The notes under the pieces are model-generated. The model was not told where the DNA came from, searched no databases, and saw only the letters and a list, made by a program, of their open reading frames with translations. From Malurus cyaneus samueli (Eukaryota > Chordata > Aves > Passeriformes > Maluridae), in assembly GCA_009741485.1 (NCBI GenBank), contig CM019217.1, forward strand, positions 38,245,757 to 38,309,756: a stretch of 64,000 nucleotides of DNA, written 5' to 3'. Below, piece by piece: positions 1 to 13,619 of this stretch (the first letter of the stretch is position 1; the number at the start of each line of letters is the position of its first letter). Made by a program: the position numbers and the translations under genes.

Positions 1-333
1 CTTTCTAGCATTGCACTGCATTCTGTACCACAGATATACCCTGGAGGTAACTGTGAAAATGACAGAAGCATTACTTCCAGGTAAAATAACTGAGAAAAAA
101 TTCTCAGGAGGGAGCAACTGAGAGCAGAAGCCTCATAGTAGGATTTTTGACTAAATAACTCCAATAATGCCAAAAGAGATTTGGCATTTTATGCCAGATA
201 AGAGGCTTTCTTGTCAAATGTGAATGTCTCCTGTTCCTGTAAGATATAGCCCATATAGTCCAGAGCCTAATGTTAAAGTACCATCAGAGAACTCTTCAGA
301 GAAATTCTAGAAACATTTATCTTTTTTTCTTAC
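1..333 (-). other. PALLD: PALLD intron, partial (runs off left edge)
   Basis: This is intron sequence downstream (in the gene's direction) of the exon ending at 334. The donor GTAAGA lies at 333-328 on the minus strand. The next exon, which should start with the IYWF segment of the Ig domain, is outside the window. I see nothing else here. Confidence 0.85.
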
Positions 334-555
334 CTTTGGCTTTGGATTTCCTGCCACTTTGCATGTAAATGTGACTGGCATTCCCTCAAAGATTTTGTAG
401 TGCTTCAGCTTTATCTCAAAATATGGTGGCATACTGTTATCAGTAGGTTCATCTCCATGTTGCACTTCGTCATCTGATTCTTCCACAGGAGATCTCTCCA
501 GTCTGTATTCAATTTCACTGATCAACCTTTGCTCAAAGCTGGAGACTTTATATTC
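334..555 (-). CDS. PALLD: Palladin exon: linker and first half of an I-set Ig domain
   Basis: This 222-nt, phase 0-0 exon (74 codons) encodes EYKVSSFEQRLISEIEYRLE near its start, then an acidic stretch (ESDDEVQHGDE), then the opening strands of an I-set Ig domain (PPYFEIKLKHYKIFEGMPVT). It carries the B-strand cysteine in TFTCKV and ends at NPKPK. The matching tryptophan (YWF in the family) would be in the next exon, outside the window. The acceptor is tttgacAG|GAATAT and the donor AAG|GTAAGA, both good. The protein is very close to mammalian palladin, where this is the first of the three C-terminal Ig domains that bind and bundle F-actin. Myopalladin is the nearest alternative, but the EIEYRLERSPVEES linker and the adjoining exons fit palladin better. 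Confidence 0.97.
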
Positions 556-2579
556 CTGTCAAATGAGAGGTAGATATTAGTGTCCAACTTCAACACATTG
601 CTCAGGAAGATATGTTCCTAATGTTTGGGTTTTTTTTATTTTTCTGATCTTTAACAATCCATTAAGTTTTTACATATAAAAGGAAACTGTATCTTGTAGA
701 AGAAAACCACTATAATCCATGTCTCCAATAACTTCCCTATGAAACAATCGAGACATCTGGTATAAGGCAAAAACTGTATTTCGTGTTGTCTTAAGATCTA
801 ATTTATAAGGGAAAGAAAGTCATTGATTGCTTTCTTTCCATTTTTCAAAAAAGCCTCTAAGAGTATTCTGAGGCAGTTCATAAAGACAAAAGAAACACAC
901 TAATATTTCCTTGTGGGTACAGACAGATTTAGGGTGGGTTTTGTTTCCAGATGGCTAGGAGACCATATGGTTCACATCTGCTATTTGCATAGAACTGTAC
1001 CAGAGGCTGAACCAGAAGGATAAAATTATTTTGTTTACAGTTGCCTGTAAAAATAAGGAAAAAAATAAGAGAAAATGGCAACAGCAGCAGTCCATGATTG
1101 TTGTTTCCCTCTACTCCTGTTGCCATGGCTCCCTTTGTGTGGCCAAAAGTATCCCTTCTTCCTTAAAAATAAAATTTATTGTAAGAGTACTGAAGATATA
1201 GCAAGAAGAGCAGAAAGGTTCATCAAGTGTAAAACACTACCACTTGTTTGAATTTGCTGTGATTTACTGTGATATACACTGTTATTTGCTTTCTTGAACT
1301 ATCTACTTGGCAGTACAGAATTCCTGCTCGGAATCTTAGTGATGACAGTGATAATGTCAGGATGTAAAATAGCTCAGAAGCAGGAAAAAAAAATAGTCAA
1401 TGCTCTTCTCAGTCAACAGAAATTCAGACACTCTTTCAAATTACCTTTGGCCATTGTCTCTGACCCTAATTGTATTTAAGACAGAACATGCATCTCATGC
1501 AGTGTCTTTTCACATCCCCATCCTCTGTCACTGCTCTCTTCTGAGAATGGTGCGCTGTGTTTCTATTGTCAGCTACAGAACTAATCATAATGCTCAAAAA
1601 TGACAACAAATAGGAAAACAGAGAAATACCTTGTAAATTGCAGATAGTTTTAAAATGTCTTTGTTCCCTGAAGTGTACCATAAAAATAAACCATGAAGTA
1701 CACAAGACAGTTAGTATCATATCAGTGTATGTTAATAGTACAGCACAAAGACAGTGGAGCACACCATGATTGCTGTTAAACTGCCTGCACTCACACAGTG
1801 AGGCCTCCAGAACAACTTGAACATCCTGAAGACAGTGCAGCCCAATTCTCCACAGTTATTAATGCTAGATGACCTCTTTTTAATAACCAAGAACAGTAGA
1901 ATGGGAAGGGGATAGAGAAAAAGAAGACAAAAAAACAAGACAGAAAAAGGTGAAAATGTCAACCTTTTGCATATCCACAGGACTCACTACAGAAGCACCA
2001 ACAGAGCGAGCTTCCTGCAAGAGCAGAGAAAAAGATCAAGAGGCAGAAAGAAGACCAAGAGATATCCATGACAGTTCCTCAGGGTTTTTATCAGGGGAAT
2101 GTACTTTGTGTGCCACCATAAGCAAATGAATGCTACACATTTCTGAATAGCAACGCTGACAGCTGAAAAATGGAGAGCATGTACCTGGCCTTTCAAGCAG
2201 GCTTTCTGTTGTGGTTTTGGTCTGCACTTAAAACGTGCCTTTTACACAAATAAAGAGAAGTTTGTTTCAAGATAGTAGATGTGTTTTTGCCTTTAGAGAC
2301 TTAAAGTTCAGGACAAAACAGGATAAATTGAAGAGTTGAAAGCAGAGAGCAGACATTTCAGAAGTCTCATCCTTATGGAAAAACTGAACAATAGGCATGT
2401 GATCCTCCAGTTTACTTCACTAATATATAACATATATTATGACTTCTGTAATCAATAACTATCCTATCTTGTGTATATTTATTGCCTAATGTAGAACTTT
2501 ATTTTAATGACAATCACAATCTGCAAAAAAGAAAAACTGAAAGGCATTTTTTCCTATGAAATTGTAGAGTTATGTGTAC
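556..2579 (-). other. PALLD: PALLD intron (2,024 nt)
   Basis: This intron lies between the exons ending at 2580 and starting at 555. It is AT-rich, and I recognise no repeat family, RNA gene or further exon. Small open frames on both strands look random. Confidence 0.9.
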
Positions 2580-2681
2580 CTGTATAGCAGGGTCTTCTTC
2601 TGGTTCCTGTATATTGAAGACAGTTGCAGCACTGTCTGCTCCCAGCAATCGACGAGCCATTTTTTCCTCATATGTTAATCT
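2580..2681 (-). CDS. PALLD: Palladin exon: alpha-actinin-binding segment, second half
   Basis: This 102-nt, phase 0-0 exon encodes 34 residues: RLTYEEKMARRLLGADSAAT, then VFNIQEPEEDPAIQ. The acceptor has a long pyrimidine tract (ttttgttcAG|AGATTA) and the donor is CAG|GTACAC. Together with the preceding exon it makes the short conserved helical region that, in palladin and myopalladin, binds the EF-hand region of alpha-actinin. Palladin reaches stress-fibre dense bodies and Z-discs through that contact. The peptide is nearly identical to the mammalian one. Because the exon is symmetric, skipping it would remove most of this site without a frameshift; whether that occurs cannot be seen here. 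Confidence 0.97.
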
Positions 2682-4991
2682 CTGAACAAAAAATAAGAAG
2701 GGGGTGAGGGGAGAAGGAGAAGAGAAAATAGTTATTTCTCCAACTACAAAGCAGAAGGCAGTCAGCAATGCTTAAAGAAATATTAATAAAAGAGAGCAGC
2801 AATATGTTTCTAACAGAAATTTTCTACCACAGTTTGTAATGCATTTTTTTGTATTACAAGTGGCTCTTTTGGCTTAAGCAGCCCTTGCCCTGACTCTGCC
2901 ATTTGTTTCCATCCTCTTGCCAGGAGCTTGGGCAGGAATGAGCAATAGGAACTGCTTAAATCAACATGGCCATCAGAAGAGGGCGTACGAAATCATCTCA
3001 AATCTTACTCCTAGTCATTCTGCTCAATTTTTACATTAAAACCACAAGGCAGAAAACTCTGCCAAAAATTATAAGGAGATTCTACTCTACTTGAATATTT
3101 TGTCAAAAATATAGAAAAATGTATTCTATAAGAATTATTTCTTCTTACTCTTTCGGAAATTGAGGAGACAGCTTATAAGAGATAATTTACACTCAGAAGA
3201 TGGAATGAGTTAAAGGAAAACCTTAATGTATAATTCAATTATTTCATTATTAGTTTTCTTTCTGCATTCAAGAATGCATTCCAGACACTTTCTTACAAAT
3301 CAACATTGAAAAAAACCCGCAAGTTTATGGAAGACAAACTGATTTCATGGTGAAATACCTCATTTAAAGAGAAAAATGAATCAAGAATGGAAGAAGTAAA
3401 CATTACATCTACTTCATGCTTGCATTTTTAAAAAAGCTCATTCAATTATTTTTTAAAATATGTCATATTGCAGCAGGCTGAAACCCATGACAATTAGGTA
3501 GCAATGCTGTCTTGGTTACAAGTGTCTAAGAAAACCTTGAACTTTTCTCCACCTGTATTTGTACTGCAATCACTCCAAGTGTCCACAGGCACAATTACAC
3601 ATACAGAATTTACCCAAGACAGAAATCTACAAGGCAAAAGCCTCAAGGCAAACACCAAACCAGAGTTTCTTTAGTTCAAGTTCCCACATCATCTGATCAC
3701 AGTTGGTCCCTTTTTTTTTTTTTTTTTTTACATTGCATGTCGGGGATTCTTCAAGACATGTCATTCATTTGCCCAGGCCAAACATCTCCCTCGCTTTCCA
3801 AAATAGGCATTGACACTCATTCTCAGCCCACCTCCTTGGAAAAAAAAAGGAACTAATACACTATGGCAGTGATTTTGCTTAACTGCTACAGAAAACTGCC
3901 AAAGCCTGTGCAGTCAGTGGAGAAAGGTGAGTACAGAAGCACCAGTCACTCTGAACATCCTCATTCCTTCACTCCATTGACCTTATTAAGAGCTGGAGTC
4001 CAGCAGTCTGACTCAATAGACTTTCTTGAACTACACCACCATAGTCCACAGCTCACAGCTGGTAGCAAACTTAGTTAACTTCTGGGCATGATCCTGAAAA
4101 TTACGCTTCCTTTCAAAGTGACAAAAAGGCATCCCAAGGTGTTCAGATGCTTCTAAAAACATTTTATTGACAAAAGAGGGGTGACACCTCACATTTTTAA
4201 AATTACTTTCAGCTTAAAAATAATTTCTGCTTCAAAGATAGTGCCTTAATAACTGTAAAAAATTCTTGGAAAGTTGTTTCTCATCAACACTGAGCAGAAA
4301 GAATTTGGTATTTTATCTTTTATGTGTATCTTAAAGTGCACAAAAATGAATGGAGATCTTGGTGGCTGTGCATTTCCATTGCCTGATATGCTCATTTTAC
4401 CTCATTTCCTGACTCCTCAAGCAGGTCATTAACTTTTGAATCTGTGACTACTACAGGTTATTTCTGTTTCATTGGTCAAAATTCTATTGGTCAAAAGAAG
4501 TCCCCCAGCCACAGAATCTAATGATGCCTGATTCTTACTGAGTTTTTTTCTCATGATGAACTGATGACCAATTATCATCAGTTATTCCTTCCTGCATTGT
4601 CCAGTGGCTGGGCACAAGGTAGAATGAGCCTGGACAGAACAAGAGCTATGCATGTTTATCTACTCAGTCATGAGCAGTCCAAAGCAAATGGCCCTTGAGG
4701 CTTAAAAAGCCCTTGAGGTACAGACTATGAAGGCTTCTTATGCAAATTCACCATTTTTAAGACCTCCATTGCTTTGTTAAATCCAAGTAAAACTGTCAAA
4801 CAAGAGAAGGAATGATATAACAAAATGTACACTCTCATTCCTTTTAGAAACACAGTTTTGAAAATTCAATTAAAGATAATAAACACATAAAAAGCAATCT
4901 ACAACAATTATTGTGCAGCATATCTCAGAAACTGCCAATGATGTCCACTCCCACCCATTCCCATTCCTCAGGGTATTTGGTGTATTTGTAC
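2682..4991 (-). other. PALLD: PALLD intron (2,310 nt)
   Basis: This intron separates the two exons of the alpha-actinin-binding region. It has a T19 run at 3711-3729 on the plus strand and otherwise ordinary AT-rich sequence. I see no further exon. Confidence 0.9.
3711..3729 (+). repeat. Poly-T homopolymer (T19)
   Basis: This is an uninterrupted run of 19 T on the plus strand inside a PALLD intron. It reads as poly-A in the sense direction of the gene and is likely length-polymorphic. Confidence 0.9.
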
Positions 4992-5127
4992 CGGTTGCCC
5001 ATTGTTCAAAAGGTCTTCTTTGAAGCGAAGTTTTCTCTCCAGATCCTGAATTACAGCATCTTTTGAACCTTGAATTTCTTCATCTGATGCTATCCTAGCA
5101 GTTCTGCCTGTTTTCTTGGGAAATCCC
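4992..5127 (-). CDS. PALLD: Palladin exon: post-proline linker and alpha-actinin-binding segment, first half
   Basis: This 136-nt exon begins with one base that completes a proline codon (CC|G) and ends in phase 0. The encoded peptide runs GFPKKTGRTARIASDEEIQG, then SKDAVIQDLERKLRFKED, then LLNNGQP. The DLERKLRFKEDLL part is strongly helical and, with the next exon, forms the alpha-actinin contact known in this family. The acceptor is gttttgcAG|GGGATT after a T-rich tract. The donor CCG|GTACAA is weak, with A rather than G at +5. The length is not a multiple of three, so skipping this exon alone would shift the frame. Every residue block has a clear counterpart in mammalian palladin. Confidence 0.97.
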
Positions 5128-5450
5128 CTGCAAAACAGTACAAAAAAAAATCATGAGCTTTTCTGAGGTCATTCATATTTAGCAATTTATCTGGAATCAC
5201 TGCTATTAAAGAAAACACTGTGTCTTTGAAACGAAAGGTCTGTTATCTTTCTTACCATGCTGTCCCTAGTAACTTACACGACTGATTAAATGGTTAGTAT
5301 AAGGACAAAGCTGAAACTATGCTTTAATTGTGCTTTAGTTAAAATAGCCCTCAGGATTGCTTGGCAATGGCTGTAAACACCATACACTCAGAGATGAAAC
5401 TGATGAGCAGTGGCAATAAAGCAGAAGGAGTGGAAACATGAAAGAGAAAG

Positions 5451-5504
5451 CTAGATAAGTAGGGATGACTAGATAAGTAGAGATGACTACATAAGTAGGG
5501 ATGG
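5451..5504. repeat. Tandem repeat, 18-bp unit x 3
   Basis: Three adjacent 18-bp copies (5451-5468, 5469-5486, 5487-5504) have the form CTAGATAAGTAGGGATGA with one to two substitutions per copy. A shorter, decayed partial unit may follow. Confidence 0.9.
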
Positions 5505-7149
5505 AAGATAAAGTAGGTTCCTAAGAAGTACCAGATGAAGAAAGATCAGGAAGATGTAACACAAGGCAGTTAAATATTAATATTTTATGTTATTAATTAA
5601 CTAATTCCTTGTAACGACTTTGCAATACACACTGCACAACTTCATGTTTATTCTTCATATCTCTGTGAACACATACCCATAAGGCAACATGCAAAGGTTG
5701 TTGCTCAAAGAAGAGCCATTCACAAAGTCTGGGTTACACTAGCAAAAAGAAAAACCATTCCTGTAAAGCTGTTTTCAGCAGCAAGATTTCCCAGTGGAAA
5801 ACCCCTTAGGAGTTTGCATTCACAGGGCTAATTTATTCCTCTTACCAGCCTACAAGTTAGGATTGCACTTTCAGCAACTCTCACTCCCATTTTCTTAAAC
5901 GGTACAGGAAATCTTATTTTTCCTAATATTTAACCCTTTTCAGTAATGTTATGATGGCTTTATTGCAGGAAATGCTCAGTGTGGGTGGTTTCTACTGGAG
6001 ATCAGCTGTTCCTAACACAGTTGTGAAGAAATCAGCATTGCTAACACATTTGAGACTTGTAGCACACTCCATTTCTCCAGTGAATTCACACATCATTGTT
6101 TGAAACGCCGACACTTGTTCAATATTACTTTATGGAGTTTTTATACCTTCATCAAGTAAACAGGGCTCAGCCCATTACATGAGAATGACATGGAAAACAT
6201 GGAATTAGATAAATAGACAAACTGAGATGTCAGAGAGGGAAAAAAAAATCAGACTAGCATGTAACTGGTAAATTTATTTCCAATACACAACATAATAATT
6301 TAATTACCAGTACCAAAATGCTAAACAAGAATCATACAGAGATAACAAATTTTCTTGGATATTATTCAAGTCTAGGTTTCTAGTACATGGTTAGAAAAAC
6401 TTCATTATTCAGCAAGTGCTTTAAATGGTAGTTTTTATCCTTAGAAGAAATGAAAAAATACCCATATACTGCCAAAAGCCAAAAAGGAATTAAGTGAATA
6501 GATGGAAAAGACAATGGTTGGAAACATTCCTAAAACATTTCATATTCTGTTGCTGTAAGTCAATATAAAATGTGAAAACAGTGAAGTTCTTGTAAAAAGA
6601 ATTGCATTTTTACATTAAATCACAGCAGAAGGGTGGACATTGGTCTAACTTCACAAAGAGATGGAGAACTACATCCCTTGTCCTAGAAATACTCATCTGT
6701 TACCTGGTGATCACCAAGTACAACAATTCCCTCAGCCTTTAGCTGGGGTTTTCTCAGTCACAAATAAGAAAGCGAGTCTCCTCCTTACTGTTTTTGGGAA
6801 GGGACAGGAAAACTATCCCATCTACAGAGAGACACGAGAATGCTAGGAGGAAGGAATAAGGTCTCTTCAAGAAAGAGGTGCTTTAATAACTCCAGAAATT
6901 TGGTATAGTAAATGTAAAGGAAGATATGGAAGGAAAATGAACAGGAGATTGTAGGAAGAAGGGAGTCAGAAAGGAACATCCCTCAGGAAGGCTCAGCCAT
7001 CTGCTGGAAGGCCAATGAACAAGTGGCATCTGTTTCTCCCCTTACAGTTCCCTTCACCTCCCAGCCCTTAACCATCTAGTCCAGCACTGCCATGGAACCC
7101 AAATTTTATCATTTTTTAGACACACTTCCCTCTAAAAAAATTTAAAAAC

Positions 7150-7245
7150 TCCAATGACAACAACAAAACCCACACAAAACTAAACAAAACAAAACAAAAA
7201 GACCAAACCAAAATCCCAAAACCAAACCCACAAACTGGCCAACTT
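7150..7245 (+). repeat. A/C-rich low-complexity tract
   Basis: This stretch consists almost wholly of A and C on the plus strand, with degenerate CAAAA / CCAAA words. Similar tracts occur near 13.37 and 60.29 kb, and in the opposite orientation (T/G) near 33.9 and 41.15 kb. Confidence 0.8.
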
Positions 7246-9215
7246 CAAGGCAGCAAATTTCAAGTTTGGCTTCACCTTTTGCTTTACCCTGTGCCAGCTT
7301 TTAATGGAAACAACACATCCTCCCTTGAAAATTCCAAGTGATACATTATGAAATAGCTTTCATTACTCATTCTCACAAATTTCACACTTGCTTGATGAAC
7401 AGAGTTTTACCAGAAAATGTTTGGGACTCAATAGGCTGAAAAAGTGAAACGTACATTTCACTCAAGTCAGTCACAACAGTGTGCGAAAAGAAAGACGAGC
7501 TGCTTGAGAGGGGATCTCAAGCAAAAGATTTTCTGAAGCATTATTGATTACCTCTGAAAACAAAACTCCCTAAGGAAATACACACATTTTTCACAGGGGA
7601 GTGGGTACCAAGAGAAGCACAGGTTACTAAGTGCAATATCCATGCTAAACACAAGAAAACAGTATCACAGTCCATTTCTAAACAATGTAGGATAACAAGA
7701 AAATGAAAATTGAATCACATCAAACCTCAGGTTTATCTCTCTGTCAGGCTGAAAGGCATGCAGATAGGCAACATGAAGTAGCTTTGACAGACTTCAGTTT
7801 ATGGTTTCTGAGTTAGCCTTCAGGAGCTGCAGTAAGTTCTCTAGTAAATCAGGGAGCAAAATCTGGCTGAAATTTCTATTATATGGGTGCATGAAACGAT
7901 TCAGTCTGAAAAAGCTACTCAGAGGACTAGTGACTTCTTTTTCTATCAAACTGAAAAAATATAGTCCGATGAGGTCTTTCAAAGGGCTCTGTATACTAAG
8001 TGTAGTAGTTAGGATTTTGGCCTTAACAACAGGAAAAGTGAAATAAAAAAACCACATTTCTTAAATTGGCTGATAACACTGAGCTTGTAGAGGCTGCAAT
8101 TAATTTGCAGGTAACAACTGTCACAATAATCTTCATAATTTGTCTAGAGATATTCTAATGATGAAACTCAGGAAAATTCACAAAGCATGATAGCTGTGCT
8201 AATGGAAAATTAGCATCAATATGTTAAGCATCTTGAAAATCTATGAGATCAAAACTTGGAAAACAACAGTATTATTTCAAAAGGGAAAGCAATATAATTC
8301 CAGGATGTGTCAGCATAAAATACGAAACTTAGCTGTTTTCCTTTATTTCTTGCTGTTAGACACTGAATCCAGTTTTACCACTGCACTTAAAAAAAAATAA
8401 AAAATCAGCAAACTGGAAAGTTTTAGAACAAGAAAACTGCCACATGGTTTTAAAGACATAGTTTTTGTGACAAACTGTGTCACACACACAGAGGCAAAGA
8501 CTCTTGTTTATTTAGTTGGGAAATTAGGAGAATGAAGATAGACAGGCAAATCAAACAAAATGTCAGAAATCAGACAATAGTTGACATCAGAAAATAGCTG
8601 GTACTTAATGATTCTCCATGTCCATTGAGGATAGTAAGTCTCAGTAATTTGAAGAAGAACAGGCCTAGCTTAGACATAAATAATGTAGAACTCTTCTTTC
8701 TCCACCCTACAACAGTGACATTTAAACCCTGGAGCAAGTTATGTAGGAAAACTTCATAGGAATTTTATTTAAGAACAAGTATGCAAATATGACAGCAATG
8801 GCTTGGGGATCCCTGGGTAACTTTTAACAGGAGAGGCAGGCTCCTTAACAACATTTCAGGTCTTTGGTTTTGTGTAAGATCATCCTGAGGGTTGCACAAT
8901 CATTGTGGAAGTGTCATGCAAGACCTAGTCAAGGCAACTTGCCCGAAAAATAGATTATCTTCCCTTTATTTATGTTTATAATTAAGTATTTAAGCAAGGA
9001 AGCAGTTGATTCAAAAATTTGACTATAAAAATGAGCACTGATTACAATTTCTTCTAATAGTTTCAGAAAGCTCTTTCTCTTTTGGGGCTATTTTAAATTA
9101 GGACACAAACCTGAAAGGGGTGCATAAGGAGATGTAGCTCTTCCTGCAGATGCTCTGTTTCCACCCCCTCTTCAGAATCTCCGTCTCTAAACATATACAC
9201 TTTAAAAACTGTCCA

Positions 9216-9262
9216 AATATATAATATATGTATATATGTGTATATATATGCATACATATATA
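9216..9262. repeat. TA/TATG dinucleotide-rich microsatellite
   Basis: This is an imperfect alternating A/T stretch with interspersed G and C (TATATA, TGTATATATG, CATACATATA), typical of a decayed TA/CA microsatellite. Confidence 0.85.
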
Positions 9263-12200
9263 CCCTCACAGCAAATTAACTCTTAAGACATACATTCTTG
9301 GGATGAATCTCAAAATGTCTACAAAGCAATGATAATGAATAGAAGGACTTTAGTAAATCTATGGTCCGAAGCACAGATTCTTTCAGCCTGAGTGATGGTT
9401 TACATGGCAAGAGAGCCTGGCAGCAAACTTTCTTCAGCTGCTTTTCCAAATATTTTCCACCATCCCTACATGCCCTTATCTGGATGCATTTAGCTCCAAA
9501 GATTTGTGTCCTCAGTGACTCATGAGCTTTCTTTCTGTCTTCTCTCTCGGATAATATCAAACAAAAAATCTGCCAGTTCATTTATGTATTTGCAAGTTCA
9601 TTCTTTGCTCAATGCAAATTTCAGATTTGCTGCATTAAGCAAGCAGGAGAAGGCATATTTCAGGATATCAACAGTCTCAGTCTCAAGCACAGAACCACCA
9701 TCAGAAATGTGCAGATAAACTAAAAGCCTTGAGAAGCAGGCTGCAACTCATAGGGATTTAAAGCACCCCTAAAATATGCATCACCTAAGTCAGCAGGAGC
9801 CTGGATCCTGCTGGCGTAGATAAAAGCACAAATGTCTGAATTCTTTTGGTCAGAAAGGGTGCAGTGAAATTGCCAAAACTGTCATCTTAATTCACACAGA
9901 GATTTTTGACAGCAAAGATTTTTGCAGCCTAGGCTTGGCTCTCCTTAGTTTTGAATATTTGCCCTGACATTTGTTTAGAAAGAAGGCCAAACCAGCAGTA
10001 CTTTTCATGTTTTAATTACACAGAGGGCATGCTGGATGCAATTCCCTCTTTTCCTATGTACCTTTTACAGTGTAAACAAGGGCAACAGGCTGGCTGTTGT
10101 TATCCTTCCAAGAACAAATTCCTGTTTGCAGCCAATATGGCTTGGTCTGACAGAAATCCAAATTAATTCTCTGGTACTGAGGCAATGAACAGTAACTTGA
10201 TTTTTTCCTTTAAAATGAAAGCCTTCCAAAAACACAGCTAATTCCTGCTCACTTCACACATCTTTCACTTACTGTAAGAGCAAAGTTACTACAAGCTCTG
10301 TAACAGGTCACAAACTTTGAAGCTGCAGCTGCATAATAAAATTGGTTTAGTCTGATTTTGTCATACATACTGTGGAGATCAGGACATTCAGCTCTGTCCA
10401 GTAATGTGATGTTACAGATAATACATGCATCTGAATTTAGGGAATGGCTGAGGAATTGACCTAAGGATCTTTTGCAGTAAGTGAAACAAATGTACCAGAA
10501 GCTCAGTTATTTCTATCACCCAACATTCTGAAACTAGTTGAAAAAATAATGTCTCAGCATTGGATAGGGTTGAGACTGACATGAATAATATATAGTTATG
10601 AACACATTTGATTCCTCTAAATGATGAGATAAAAAAGAGTACAACTCGCCTTTGAACAGCATGACTACCACCAATTATTTTTTCTCTAAAACTTAGGTTT
10701 AAAAATGCATTTTACTGAGTAAAAGAAGAATTATTACTTTTTCATTCCCCTGTTCAGCTCTTTCCACTCCTGAGCAAGTTATCTGTCTCATGCTGCACTG
10801 GTTACCACAGCTACATAAGCACCATTTGCTTTTCAAAAGATGTGCATATATTTCAATACCAAATTAAAAACCAAATGCCATTTTTGTAATCTGTCATCTT
10901 ACCTAAATTTCTGATTGTTACCAGCAGTATGCTAGAACTGATGGTCAAGAAGAAATAAGTAAAGCACCAACTGCTCCTGAATGTGGAAAAGGCTGGCACA
11001 ATCCATATAGTCCTGAAATCCTGAAAAGAACGGGTGACTGCCAGAAGCATGTGAAGAAAAAGCTACATTAGACAGAGAAAAGGTAATATGTCCAAAATAT
11101 TCACCAGTTCCTGTTGAACTAGTGTTACTGGTCAAGATCTCCACAACTATCAAGCATTGTACCTGACTTTCACAGTCACAGTATTTTGTCACCTTCAGAG
11201 CTGTTTAAAATAAAGAAGTTATAAAATTAGATTCTCTGAAAAGAAAAATCTGCAGACCAAAACAAGCATGGATATGTATTTTATGATAATCATGTCCACG
11301 TGCCTAATAAAAAGGTGTTACACTGCACAAATCCAAAGCCCCCAGTATGAGCTGTTTCTTAGCACAACCAAAAAGAATTGGTCTTATATCACAGATAATC
11401 CCTCATGTGTTGATATAACAGACACAAGTAGTATCCAAGCTATGGGGAAAGAAAATTTTCAAGAAAAATTGAACAAAAATTGTTTAATGGATGGGAGCAA
11501 CAGCTTAATAAAATTGGAGGTTGAGAATGAATGCAAACACTGATATTTTCTGGATTTTTTTCCAGTTACAGCAATACTTGTCTTTAGATATGTTTTTCGG
11601 AGATCCAGGAATACTTCCAGGTATGACTGGATAGGAAGCAAAGACAGATGAAGTCTCTCTCTCTCAGAAGCAAGGAAACACCCTGACCTTTCCTCTCAGT
11701 TTGATGCTGGAGTTCTTAATCAAGGTACTTCCTCCTACCTATCACTATCTTCCCATCAATCATACTGCAAATAACCTCCATCTTTTACAGTTGTGGCAGA
11801 CATAACTTACAGAAACAGGAAAATTAAAAATAAGTCCCATCTACACAGAACAGCAATGCAGTTTACTCTAAAATGAAAGCTGGCATTTGTGCTGGGAGAA
11901 TGTTGAAAGCTGTAAGTTTAAAAACATAGAGAGGTATATTTTTCCTCAGAATGGTCACCATCATTGCCAGTTGACTAAAGGAACAGGATGATTACTAAAA
12001 TATTTGTTTCAATTACATTTGAAAAAGAATGCAATGAACGAGTCACAGTAATCAGCAACAAGAAAAGACCAGCAGCAGCTCTGACTCAAGCGCAAAAAAG
12101 TGAAAATCTCTTTCTGATATTGCTATTCTCATGCTGCCCACAGAATCTCCTTTAAGATTTGGATTTAATGTTCTAAGTCATTGAGATAGCAGTTAAATTC

Positions 12201-13619
12201 TGTGTAGAATGATAAAAGCAGATTATTTAATTACATTTTGCAAGATAATTTAGACAATCTTGCATTCAAATAATTCTTTAGTTTCCATTTTCCATCCTTT
12301 TCCAGAAAGTAGTAAATTGATATTCATGTTCTTTCACCAATTCTGTACAGTCAGATTTTTCCTGTTTTTGACTAAGGTAGTACTACTGGATATCTACTTT
12401 CAGAAAAGGTCTGCTTTAAGGAAAATCATTAATTTTTAAAGTTGCTTTCAAAAGGATATGTGCATAGCTAGCAATATATATTTTTATACATAGAAAGAAA
12501 TCTCATTTCTCCAGGTTAGATGATTCCACACTTTTTAGAGTCAGGTTTTATACTTTTAAAAATCAAATATTCACTAAATAGCCATAAAGTACTTCTCATG
12601 GGATTATTTGTGCTTTCACAATGCTCATGTAAACATACAATGTATGTGCTTGCCTAGAATTTTTACATATACTTATTTCTGTTCCTTCACATGCAACATG
12701 TTGAGTTTTTTTCTGGAAAGAGTGAAGATCAGTTTCTAGCTTCTGTAGACTTAACTGTGAATATCCCTCCCAGTCCTGTGTTTTCATCATGCTGACTCTG
12801 CTCCCTGCAAGTCTTTTGTAACCCAAAGACAACTTGCACACAAGATATCCTCTACCCACCCTAGACTTTTCTTTAAAGAGAGAACTAAGATTTTTAAGAA
12901 CAGTATCCAACAAACTTGCTCCAGCCAAGTTTTACCTCAGAAATTACTGACAAGTCCTCATAATTCCCTTAAATACTTAATTAGTTATGCACTTCCACCA
13001 GCACATCTCTTCTGCTTAATAACACAACGCTCTGACAAGACACAAAGTCTACCAAGTCTACCCAATAAACAAAAAAAAAGGTTATTCCCAAAGCTTGTTC
13101 AACTAACACGGTCGCAGCCACAGCCTGAAAATGCTCATCACTACAAAATGTCTGGACTTTACTAGAAAATTGAGATATAATTTATTAAAAGGAAACATTC
13201 ACCATATTGTTGCAAATACATGCTTAAAATATTTAAAGGTGAATTGGTAGGTGCTAATGACACAAATCTGTTTTCTGTTGTTTCACATATCCAAATAAAA
13301 TGTAGTAAATTCACAATTAGATATTCCCATATACACAAAACTCTAAGATCACATGCTGTTAAAAAAAAAACCAAACAAAAATCCCAAACCACAAAAAGCT
13401 CCATTCCAAACAAATAAACAATTCCCAATGCAACGTTTCCAAATCTATCCAAATTTAACGAAACAATATTCATTGGTTCAAACTGGTTTAGCTAATTCAG
13501 TCACTTCCAGAGCCTCAGGGTAGAAAACCAAGCAAAATGTTGAAATATTAGCATGGTATTTTCTGTTCATGGGCCCACAGAATATAGGAATTGAAGAGAG
13601 GGTTGGAAGTGTTTTTACA

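Noticed and set aside
7794..8057. Opposed open frames of 87 and 81 codons
   Set aside because: They are mirror frames in AT-rich intron with no splice context or family resemblance.
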